Shown here piece after piece: positions 25,608 to 32,440 of a stretch of DNA of 64,000 nucleotides; position 1 is the stretch's first letter; each line of letters starts with the position of its first letter. The stretch comes from Amaricoccus solimangrovi (GTDB lineage: Bacteria; Pseudomonadota; Alphaproteobacteria; Rhodobacterales; Rhodobacteraceae). The stretch is from contig NZ_VFRP01000002.1 in the NCBI RefSeq assembly GCF_006385685.1, positions 1 through 64,000 of the forward strand, given 5' to 3'. A model generated the notes under the pieces. The model had not been told where the DNA came from, ran no database searches, and saw only the letters and a list, made by a program, of their open reading frames with translations. The position numbers were made by a program, and so were the translations under genes.

Positions 25608-26612
25608 ATGTTGCGACGCAGGCTCGGCGCCGGCGGCCCGCTGGTCTCGGCGGTGGGGATCGGGGCGATGTCCTTCGCGGGCGTCTATGGCGAGGCGACG
25701 GAGGCGGAGGCGCATGGCGTGCTCGCCGCGGCGCTCGATCTCGGCGTCGATCATCTCGACACGTCGAACATCTACGGCATGGGGCTGTCCGAACGCATGA
25801 TCGGGAGCTTCCTCGCGAAGCAGGGCAAGGCCGGCCGCGACCTCTTCCGGATCGCGACCAAGGGCGGGATCACGCGCGATCCCGCGACCGGGGCGCGGTG
25901 CTTCGACAATTCGCGCGCGCATCTGGAGGCGGAACTCGACGGCAGCCTGAGGCGGCTCGGGCTCGAGACGGTCGATCTCTACTACGTGCACCGCCGCGAC
26001 CCGTCGCTCCCGATCGAGGAGGTGACGGAGACGCTCGCGGGCTTCGTGCGCGCCGGCAAGATCCGCGCCTTCGGCTTTTCCGAGATCGCGCCCTCGTCGC
26101 TGCGCCGGGCGGCGGCGGTGCATCCGGTGGCCGCGGTCCAGTCGGAATATTCGCTCTCGACGCGCCTGCCGGAACTCGGCCTCATCCGGAGCTGCGCCGC
26201 GCTCGGGACCGCGCTCGTCGCCTTCTCGCCGGTCGGGCGGGGGCTCCTGACCGATCATCCGCCGAGCCGGGCGGCGATCGACGCCTCGGGCTTCCTCTCG
26301 ACGGCGCCCCGCTTCGCCGAGCCGAACTACGCGGCCAATCTCGTCGAGGTGGCCCGCTTCCAGGCGCTCGCCGCCGGGATGGGGACGAGCGCCGCGGCGC
26401 TCGCGATCGCCTGGGTGCTGGCGCGCGCGCCCGAGAGCCTCGCGATCCCCGGCACGCGCTCGGTCGCCCATCTGCGCGAACTCGTCGCCGGGGCGAAGCT
26501 CACCCTTTCGGAGGCGGATCTGGCGCGGATCGAGACCACGCTGCCGGCGGGCTGGGCCCATGGCGACCGCTATCCGCGGGAAGGCTGGGTCGGGCCGGAG
26601 ATGTACTGCTGA
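25608..26612 (+). CDS. Aldo/keto reductase
   Basis: A 334-residue NADPH-dependent aldo/keto reductase with the full catalytic tetrad: D51 and Y56 (DTSNIYG), K85 (ATKGG) and H128 (YYVHRRD). The nucleotide end is typical (SPVGRGLL, IPGTRSVAHLREL). GAAGAGGAG ahead of ATG 25608 supports the start; the frame continues upstream from a TTG at 25470 but that would overlap the operator. It is divergent from iolR and shares its control region, so a role in inositol or inositol-isomer oxidation/reduction (as for some Bacillus iol-linked reductases) is plausible but inferred. The substrate is unknown. Confidence 0.92.
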   Translation: MLRRRLGAGGPLVSAVGIGAMSFAGVYGEATEAEAHGVLAAALDLGVDHLDTSNIYGMGLSERMIGSFLAKQGKAGRDLFRIATKGGITRDPATGARCFDNSRAHLEAELDGSLRRLGLETVDLYYVHRRDPSLPIEEVTETLAGFVRAGKIRAFGFSEIAPSSLRRAAAVHPVAAVQSEYSLSTRLPELGLIRSCAALGTALVAFSPVGRGLLTDHPPSRAAIDASGFLSTAPRFAEPNYAANLVEVARFQALAAGMGTSAAALAIAWVLARAPESLAIPGTRSVAHLRELVAGAKLTLSEADLARIETTLPAGWAHGDRYPREGWVGPEMYC

Positions 26613-26631
26613 CGCGGCGGGCCGCGCGCGC

Positions 26632-28344
26632 TCAGTCCGCGGCCGGGGGAGAGGCGGGGGGAGCCTCGGCGGGCGCCCCGGCCGCGGGCTGGCCGTCGAC
26701 CCAGAGCCCCTCGTAGACCTCGCCGTTCGCGAAGGTCATGCGGCCCTGGCCGACGCGCTTGCCGTTCTCGAAATTCCCCTCGTAGACGTCGCCATTGGCG
26801 TAGGTGGCCTTGCCCGGCCCATCGAGCTGCCCCGCCTTCCAGGTCCCCTCGAACACCGCGCCGTTCTTCGTCGTCATCCTGCCCTGGCCGTCGCGCAGCC
26901 CGTCGCGGAACGCGCCCTCGTAGCGGCCGCCGTCGGCGTAGGAGGCGACGCCGGCGCCGGAAATGACGCCCGCGACCCAGCCGCCCTCGTAGGTCGCGCC
27001 GTCGGGATAGGTGACCTTGCCCTGGCCCTGGCGGCGGTCGTTGGCGAAGGCGCCCTCGTAGAGCGTGCCGTCGGCGTGCCGCTCCACGCCCTCGCCGGAC
27101 TTCACCCCGTCCACCCAGTCGCCGTCGTAGGAGGAGCCGTCGCGATAGACGACCTTGCCCTTGCCCTGCCAGACGCCGGCGGCGAAATCGCCCTCGTAGA
27201 CGGTGCCGTCCGCGTGACGCTCGATCCCGCGGCCGGAGAGCGCGCCGTCCGACCACTGGCCTTCGAGGCTGGAGCCGTCGGGATAGGTGAGCTTGCCCTG
27301 GCCCTCGCGCTTGCCGTCGGCGAAGGTGCCGGCATAGGTCTGCCCGTCGGGATAGACCGCCGTCCCCGGGCCGCTCAGCGCGCCCGCGCGCCACTGGCCC
27401 TCGAGACTCGCGCCGTTGGGATAGGTGAGCTTGCCCTTGCCCTGCCGCTGACCCGCGACGAAGGCGCCCTCGTAGACCATGCCGCCGGGATAGGCGGCCT
27501 TGCCCTGACCCTCGAACCGGTCGTCGGCCCAGTCGCCGGTGTAGCGCAGCCCGTCCTTCGTCGTCAGCGTGCCCGCGCCCTGGCGATGGTCGGCCACGAA
27601 GCCGCCGACGTAGAGATCGCCATTGGCCGAGGTCGCGCGGCCGAGCCCCTCGCGCGCGCCGTCGACGAAGGCGCCCTCGTAGCGCGCGCCGTCCGGCTGG
27701 GTCAGCACGCCCTCGCCCTCGATCCGGCCGGCGACCCAGTCGCCCACATAGGTCGTGCCGTCGGCCATCGTGAGCCCGCCCTTGCCCTCGGGCCGCCCCT
27801 TCGCCATCGCCCCCTCGTAGACCGAGCCGTCGGGATAGGTGATCCTGCCCTCGCCGGATTTCTCGCCCGCGACCCAGCCGCCCGCGTAGACCGTGCCGCC
27901 GGGCTCGGTCGAGACGCCGGTGCCGGACTGGAGCCCGTCCGCGAACTCGCCCTCGTAGCGCACGCCGTTGGCATAGGCCGCCACGCCCTGGCCCGAGATC
28001 TGTCCGGCCTTCCACTCCCCCTCGTAGGTGCCGCCATCGGCATAGGTGATCCTGCCCCGGCCATCGGGCCGACCGTCGCGGAACTCGCCGACATAGACCG
28101 CGCCGTTCGGGAAATGCGCGGTGCCCTGACCCTCGATCCGGCCATCGACCCATTCGCCGCTGTATTCGTAGCCGGAAGGCAGCTTGTAGGTGCCATGCCC
28201 GTGCTGGCGCCCGTCGAGGAAGGTGCCGGTATAGATCCCGCCGTTGTCGTATTCCTTCGTCAGCTCGCGGGTCTGGGCCAGCGCGGGCCCCGACATCTGG
28301 ACCGCGAGGGCGGCGGCGGCGAGGATGCCGGCGTGTCTCGTCAC
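26632..28344 (-). CDS. Exported MORN-repeat protein with 22 full repeats
   Basis: A 570-residue protein. GTG 28344 is preceded by GGGAGAAG and gives a signal peptide (VTRHAGILAAAALAVQMSGPALA, cut before QTREL). Residues 38-543 consist of 22 consecutive MORN units of exactly 23 residues (consensus YEGxF/WxxGxxxGxGxxxYxDGxx) with no insertion or deletion, followed by a partial unit and a Pro/Ala-rich tail. MORN arrays form an elongated twisted beta sheet; in bacteria they occur in secreted or surface proteins, mostly of unknown role. A frame continues upstream of the GTG but overlaps non-coding sequence and the neighbouring gene. The gene converges with the aldo/keto reductase. Confidence 0.9.
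   Translation of the reverse strand: MTRHAGILAAAALAVQMSGPALAQTRELTKEYDNGGIYTGTFLDGRQHGHGTYKLPSGYEYSGEWVDGRIEGQGTAHFPNGAVYVGEFRDGRPDGRGRITYADGGTYEGEWKAGQISGQGVAAYANGVRYEGEFADGLQSGTGVSTEPGGTVYAGGWVAGEKSGEGRITYPDGSVYEGAMAKGRPEGKGGLTMADGTTYVGDWVAGRIEGEGVLTQPDGARYEGAFVDGAREGLGRATSANGDLYVGGFVADHRQGAGTLTTKDGLRYTGDWADDRFEGQGKAAYPGGMVYEGAFVAGQRQGKGKLTYPNGASLEGQWRAGALSGPGTAVYPDGQTYAGTFADGKREGQGKLTYPDGSSLEGQWSDGALSGRGIERHADGTVYEGDFAAGVWQGKGKVVYRDGSSYDGDWVDGVKSGEGVERHADGTLYEGAFANDRRQGQGKVTYPDGATYEGGWVAGVISGAGVASYADGGRYEGAFRDGLRDGQGRMTTKNGAVFEGTWKAGQLDGPGKATYANGDVYEGNFENGKRVGQGRMTFANGEVYEGLWVDGQPAAGAPAEAPPASPPAAD
26716..28233 (-). repeat. Coding tandem repeat, 22 x 69 bases
   Basis: This is the DNA of the MORN array: 22 units of 69 bases each. 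Position 5 of the unit alternates Phe and Trp (F in units 1,3,5,9; W in 2,4,6,8), and the alternation shifts phase once at units 9-10 (both F), after which W occupies odd units. Unit 7 has Met. The alternation implies growth by duplication of two-unit (138-base) blocks with one single-unit event. Confidence 0.85.
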
Positions 28345-28540
28345 TGTTGCGCTTCTCCCGGGGGGACGCGCCGCGTTCCTCCGCCCGCGCGCGGGGCGGC
28401 GCGGGCGCGCCGTCGTTCTGCTCTCTGTCGCCTCGGCTCGCGGGTTCTCCCGCCGGCTTGGGGCGCAGTCTAGGAGGGGGGCGCGCGCGCGACAATGGGC
28501 TTCGCGCTCACAACTCCTCGGGCGGACCGGCCGCGCGGGC

Positions 28541-28951
28541 CTAGAGCGTCCAGTCGTCCACGGCGCGGATGTCGTCGTCGGACCAGCCGAGATGATGGGC
28601 GAGTTCGTGCACCAGCACATGGGCGACGAGATGGTCGAGCGCCACGTCGCCGCGCTCGATCCATTCCTCGAGGATCGGGCGGCGGAACAGCCAGACGGTG
28701 TCGGGCCGCGTCGGCTGGTCGAAGACGGATCTCTCGGTCAGCGGCACGCCGTCGTAGAGGCCGGTGAGATCGAACGGATCCTCGATCCCCATCTCGCGCA
28801 GCACCGCCTCCTCGGCGAAATCGGCGACGCGGATCGCGAGATCGGCGCAGGCGGCGCGGACCTCGCGCGGCAGGGCGGCGAGCGCGCGGCGGGCCAGCTC
28901 TTCGAACTCGGCGAGGCCGGGCGCCTCGGCGGAGAGGGGATCGGTCGTCAT
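28541..28951 (-). CDS. Minimal metallopeptidase family protein (DUF1025-like zincin)
   Basis: A 136-residue protein with the zinc motif HELAHHLGWSD (H115, E116, H119, and D125 as probable third ligand), matching the HExxHxxGxxD pattern of the small metallopeptidase family formerly called DUF1025. The N-terminal two thirds are helical. Such minimal MMP-like proteins lack a signal peptide and their substrates are unknown. AAGGAGG ahead of ATG 28951 fixes the start; an upstream extension to 29038 would overlap the gltX control region. It is divergent from gltX and lies upstream of the MORN gene in the same direction with 196 bases between them. Confidence 0.88.
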   Translation of the reverse strand: MTTDPLSAEAPGLAEFEELARRALAALPREVRAACADLAIRVADFAEEAVLREMGIEDPFDLTGLYDGVPLTERSVFDQPTRPDTVWLFRRPILEEWIERGDVALDHLVAHVLVHELAHHLGWSDDDIRAVDDWTL

Positions 28952-29049
28952 CGGCGCCTCCTTCCCCCCGCCGTAGCGCCGCCCGGCGGAAGAGGCAAAT
29001 GGCGTTTCGCGCCACGCCGGGGTAAGGGAGCGCGCCAAGGAGGCCGCCC

Positions 29050-30375
29050 ATGACCGTCACCCGCTTCGCGCCGTCGCCGACCGGCTATCTTCATGTCGGC
29101 AATCTGCGCACCGCGCTCTTCAACGCGCTGATCGCCGCGCGGGCGGGGGGAACCTTCCTGCTCCGCCTCGACGACACCGACCGCGAGCGGTCGCGGCCCG
29201 AATACGCGGCGGCGATCGAGGAGGATCTGCGCTGGCTCGGCCTCGACTGGGCGCGGATCGAGCGGCAGTCCGACCGGCTCGACCGCTACGCGGTGGCGGC
29301 CGAGCGGCTCCGCGCCTCGGGCCGGCTCTACGAGGCCTTCGAGACGCCGGAGGAGCTGGAGGTGAAGCGCCGGATCGCGCGCGCCGCCGGACGCCCGCCG
29401 GTCTACGATCGCGCCGCCCTCGCGCTCGCGCCCGCCGAGAAGGACCGACTGCGCGCCGAGCGCGGCGGGCACTGGCGCTTCCGGCTCGACCGGGAGCGGG
29501 TGGAATGGGCGGACGGCATCCTCGGCCCGGTTTCGATCGACGCGGGCAGCGTCTCGGACCCGGTGCTGATCCGGGGCGACGGCCAGGTGCTCTACACCTT
29601 CGCGAGCGCGGTCGACGATCTCGAGATGGGGATCACCGACGTGACCCGGGGCGCCGATCACGTCACCAATACCGCCGCCCAGATCCAGATCATCGCGGCG
29701 CTGGGCGGCACGCCGCCCTGTTTCGCGCATCATTCGCTGCTGACCGGTCCCGAGGGGGAGGCGCTCTCGAAACGGCTCGGCAGCCTCGCGCTGCGCGACC
29801 TGCGCGCGGCCGGGACCGAGCCGCTCGCGCTCCTCTCGCTGCTCGCCCGACTCGGCTCCTCCGATCCGGTCGAGCCGAGGGCGAGCCTCGCGGAGATCGC
29901 CGCGGGCTTCGACCTCGCGCGGTTCGGCGCCGCGCCGACGAAATTCGACCCGGCGGAACTCGTGGCCCTCGGCGCGCGGACGCTGCGGAGCCTCGATCTC
30001 GCCGCCGTCTCGGGCGATCTCGCGGCGCTGGGCGTGCCGGAGGCGGAGCGCGGCGCCTTCTGGGAGGCGGTCCGGGGCAATGTCGCGACCCGCGCCGAAC
30101 TCTCCGGCTGGTGGCGGATCTGCCGCGAAGGCCCGGCCGCGCCGCCGCCGGCGGAGGAAGCCGCCTTCCTCGCCGAGGCCCGCGCGCTCCTGCCCGAACG
30201 CCCCTGGGACGGCGGAACCTGGGCGGCCTGGACCGGCGCGGTGAAGGCCGCGACCGGGCGCGGGGGCAGGGCGCTGTTCCAGCCGCTGCGGCGCTGGCTG
30301 ACCGGGCTCGACCACGGGCCGGAAATGGCGCGGCTGATGCCGCTCCTGCGCGTCACCCCGCCCGCGGACGGCTGA
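29050..30375 (+). CDS. gltX: Glutamate--tRNA ligase (short GluRS)
   Basis: A 441-residue class I aminoacyl-tRNA synthetase. The HIGH motif is HVGN (residues 15-18, in FAPSPTGYLHVGNLRTAL) and KMSKS is LSKR (239-242). The catalytic domain is full, and a shortened helical anticodon-binding part follows. Alphaproteobacteria often carry two GluRS paralogues, one with restricted specificity or used for tRNA-Gln; whether another copy exists outside the window is unknown. AAGGAGG lies directly upstream of ATG 29050. Divergent from the metallopeptidase gene. Confidence 0.95.
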   Translation: MTVTRFAPSPTGYLHVGNLRTALFNALIAARAGGTFLLRLDDTDRERSRPEYAAAIEEDLRWLGLDWARIERQSDRLDRYAVAAERLRASGRLYEAFETPEELEVKRRIARAAGRPPVYDRAALALAPAEKDRLRAERGGHWRFRLDRERVEWADGILGPVSIDAGSVSDPVLIRGDGQVLYTFASAVDDLEMGITDVTRGADHVTNTAAQIQIIAALGGTPPCFAHHSLLTGPEGEALSKRLGSLALRDLRAAGTEPLALLSLLARLGSSDPVEPRASLAEIAAGFDLARFGAAPTKFDPAELVALGARTLRSLDLAAVSGDLAALGVPEAERGAFWEAVRGNVATRAELSGWWRICREGPAAPPPAEEAAFLAEARALLPERPWDGGTWAAWTGAVKAATGRGGRALFQPLRRWLTGLDHGPEMARLMPLLRVTPPADG

Positions 30376-30385
30376 GCGTCACCAT

Positions 30386-30395
30386 CGGTTAACCG
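30386..30395. repeat. Palindrome CGGTTAACCG between gltX and the BrnA-like gene
   Basis: A perfect 10-base palindrome 11 bases after the gltX stop and about 50 bases before the BrnA-like start. BrnA-type antitoxins autoregulate through palindromes, so it could be the operator of the next gene. That link is inference. Confidence 0.35.
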
Positions 30396-30443
30396 CGGCC
30401 GGGCTAGGCTGCGGGCTTTCCGAGAAGAGGAGGACCGCCGGCC

Positions 30444-30788
30444 ATGACCGAGCGAGGACGCGCGCGCCGCGCGAAGGGCGCCCCCGAGAAACCGGACGCG
30501 GAAATCCGGCGCGACATCGAGGCGCTCGAGATCTGGAACGCCGAGCGGCGGCTGAAGGAGCGCGGCCTGCCCGGGGCCTGGAACGCGCTCGGCTGGGATC
30601 TTCCCGCCGGGCCGGCGAAGACGCGCATGACCCTCGCCCTCGACCCGGAGGTGCTCGGCTGGTTCGAGGCGCTCGGTCCCGATTTCGCGGCCCGGATCAA
30701 CGCGGTGCTGCGGATCTACATGCTGGGCGTCCAGTCGCGCGAGATCGATGTGCCCGAACATTTCGACTGGCGCGGCGCCCCGGTCTGA
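30444..30788 (+). CDS. BrnA-like antitoxin family protein, orphan
   Basis: A 114-residue protein. The N-terminal half is basic and helical, and the C-terminal part [35 protein letters not shown] resembles the ribbon-helix-helix end of BrnA antitoxins (COG3514), where a strand ([13 protein letters not shown]) is followed by two helices. BrnA normally follows brnT, a small ribonuclease toxin. No BrnT-like frame is present upstream (gltX) or downstream (terC), so it is either an orphan regulator or counters a toxin elsewhere. GAAGAGGAGGA precedes ATG 30444. Confidence 0.78.
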   Translation: MTERGRARRAKGAPEKPDAEIRRDIEALEIWNAERRLKERGLPGAWNALGWDLPAGPAKTRMTLALDPEVLGWFEALGPDFAARINAVLRIYMLGVQSREIDVPEHFDWRGAPV

Positions 30789-30900
30789 GGCCGCCGCGAC
30801 GATCCGCCGCGGGGCGGGGTGTCCCGCGCGCCGATTCCGTGCCTACATCGGCGGAGGCGCCGTCGCGCCATGCACCGCAACAAGGACCGGAACCCCGTCG

Positions 30901-31647
30901 ATGCCCGATTTCCTCGCCCATTTCGCCTTCCTCTCGAGTCCCGAGGGGTGGGCGGCGCTGGTCACCCTCGTCGTGATGGAAATCGTGCTCGGGATCGACA
31001 ACCTCATCTTCATCTCGATCCTGACGAACAAGCTGCCGCCGGAGCATCGGGTGCGGGCGCGCCGGCTCGGCATCTCGGCGGCGCTGATCATGCGCCTGCT
31101 CCTGCTCGCCACGATCTCCTACATCGTCGCGATGACGGCGCCGCTCTTCACCGCCTTCGGCCATGCCTTCTCGTGGCGCGACCTGATCCTGATCGCGGGC
31201 GGCCTCTTCCTGATCTGGAAGGCGACGAAGGAGATCCACCACGCGGTCGACCCGGCCGACAAGACCGAGGACGCGGTCGGCCGGACGGTCAGCGTGACGC
31301 TCGGCGGCGCGATCTTCCAGATCCTGCTGCTCGACCTCGTCTTCTCGGTCGATTCGATCATCACCGCGGTCGGCATGACCGACGAGCTCGCGATCATGTA
31401 CATCGCCGTCATCGTCGCCATCACCGCGATGCTGCTCGCCGCGACGCCGCTCGCGAATTTCATCGAGAAGAACCCGACCATCGTGATGCTGGCGCTCGCC
31501 TTCCTGCTGATGATCGGCACCACGCTGATCGCCGACGGCTTCGGCTTCCACGTGCCGAAGGGCTACATCTACTCGGCCATGGCCTTCTCGGCGCTGGTCG
31601 AGTTCCTCAACACGCTGGCCCGCCAGCGCGCCGCGGCGAAGCACTGA
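30901..31647 (+). CDS. TerC family integral membrane protein
   Basis: A 248-residue protein with about seven membrane helices and the two TerC acidic motifs: [13 protein letters not shown] near residues 27-39 and [16 protein letters not shown] near residues 143-158. The family includes tellurite-resistance TerC and manganese exporters such as Alx and MeeF; metal export that supplies exoenzymes is the current view. No other ter genes are nearby, so manganese handling is more likely than tellurite resistance. Start ATG 30901 has only AAGGA 12-16 bases upstream. A perfect hairpin follows the stop. Confidence 0.93.
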   Translation: MPDFLAHFAFLSSPEGWAALVTLVVMEIVLGIDNLIFISILTNKLPPEHRVRARRLGISAALIMRLLLLATISYIVAMTAPLFTAFGHAFSWRDLILIAGGLFLIWKATKEIHHAVDPADKTEDAVGRTVSVTLGGAIFQILLLDLVFSVDSIITAVGMTDELAIMYIAVIVAITAMLLAATPLANFIEKNPTIVMLALAFLLMIGTTLIADGFGFHVPKGYIYSAMAFSALVEFLNTLARQRAAAKH

Positions 31648-31655
31648 CCGCGCGG

Positions 31656-31678
31656 CCGGCGCCCGTCCCGGGCGCCGG
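31656..31678. terminator. Bidirectional hairpin between terC and the NTF2-like gene
   Basis: CCGGCGCCCG (31656-31665) and CGGGCGCCGG (31669-31678) form a perfect 10-base stem with a TCC loop between convergent genes. Only TT follows on the plus strand, so it is either an imperfect intrinsic terminator or an mRNA end stabiliser after Rho termination. Confidence 0.55.
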
Positions 31679-31696
31679 TTCCGCCTTCCGGGCGGG

Positions 31697-32077
31697 TCAG
31701 CGGGCGACGATCTTCCAGTAGGAATCCTTCCGGATCACCTTCCCCGCGCGGAAGGTGTAGAAGTCGCACCCCCTGACCCGGACCTTCTCCCCGGCCGGCG
31801 TCGTGCCGGTCAGGAGCCATCTGGAGATGCCGGTGTCCCCGGCGACGAAATTCTCGATCTCGCCGTAATGCACGTCCGGCGTGGTCTCGAACCGCGTCAT
31901 CAACCCGCGCCGCACCTCGTCGCGGCCGATGTAGCGGCTTCCGTGCGGCTCCGGGCCGCGCGGAAGATCGAGCGCGCAATCCTCCGCGAAGAAATCCATG
32001 ATCGCGTCGATGTCATGCGCGTTGAACGCGTCGGCCAGGGCGTCGAGCGCCGCCCGGATCGCGTCTTGCTCCGCCAT
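31697..32077 (-). CDS. NTF2-like / SnoaL-fold protein
   Basis: A 126-residue cone-shaped alpha+beta barrel protein. The order helix (AIRAALDALADAFNAHDIDAIMDFFAEDCALDLP), then YIGRDEVRRGLMTRFETTPDVHY, and the strands ending FRAGKVIRKDSYWKI match the polyketide-cyclase-like NTF2 superfamily (nuclear transport factor 2 family protein). Members may be small enzymes or binding proteins; nothing specific can be said. ATG 32077 with GGGAGGGG upstream is preferred over TTG 32083. Divergent from the small protein at 32254. Confidence 0.85.
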   Translation of the reverse strand: MAEQDAIRAALDALADAFNAHDIDAIMDFFAEDCALDLPRGPEPHGSRYIGRDEVRRGLMTRFETTPDVHYGEIENFVAGDTGISRWLLTGTTPAGEKVRVRGCDFYTFRAGKVIRKDSYWKIVAR

Positions 32078-32152
32078 CGCCAACCCCTCCCCATATCACC
32101 GCCCGCCGCATCATACTCCAATCGCCGCGTCAGGCGGGGACAAACCGGCCGT

Positions 32153-32173
32153 GCCATGCCGCGCCCGCATGGC
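32153..32173. repeat. Inverted repeat in the divergent gap before the small protein
   Basis: GCCATGC (32153-32159) and GCATGGC (32167-32173) are perfect arms around seven bases, roughly midway between the divergent starts at 32077 and 32254. A candidate operator or transcript hairpin. Confidence 0.4.
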
Positions 32174-32253
32174 GGAAATGTGCCGGCGCCCCTGACCGGC
32201 GCGCGGGCTTCGGCATAGGTTGGCGCGGTGAAATCGTGAATGGAGTGAATGGA

Positions 32254-32427
32254 ATGCTGACCGGAACGATCGCCGGCGCCTTGCGCGCCCTGGGAGATGT
32301 CCTCGCGACCGTGGCGACCGCCGCGCGCGTGGCCTCGGCGGTGGGGGCCCATCGGCGCCCGGCGGCCGAGGATCTGCGACGGCTCGGCTTCCCGCGGAAC
32401 GCCTTCGACAACCTCCGGCATTTCTGA
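32254..32427 (+). CDS. Very small DUF1127-like protein (57 residues)
   Basis: ATG 32254 follows GGAG with nine bases of spacing; GTG starts at 32236 and 32245 in the same frame are alternatives. The product has a hydrophobic, alanine-rich helix (TIAGALRALGDVLATVATAARVASAV) and a basic C-terminus (RRPAAEDLRRLGFPRNAFDNLRHF). The ending RPAAEDLRRLGF resembles small DUF1127-type arginine-rich proteins, which bind RNA or act in stress and phosphate responses in some alphaproteobacteria. That likeness is weak. It ends 13 bases from the convergent GH3 stop. Confidence 0.55.
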   Translation: MLTGTIAGALRALGDVLATVATAARVASAVGAHRRPAAEDLRRLGFPRNAFDNLRHF

Positions 32428-32440
32428 GCCTCGCGCCGTC

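Noticed and set aside
26716-28233. CRISPR-like array suggested by regular spacing
   Set aside because: The period is 69 bases with no unique spacers, and it encodes in-frame MORN units.
30444-30788. A full BrnT/BrnA toxin-antitoxin pair
   Set aside because: No small toxin frame exists between gltX and the BrnA-like gene or after it.
30901-31647. A tellurite-resistance island
   Set aside because: Only terC is present, without terB, terD or terZ; isolated TerC is a common chromosomal gene.
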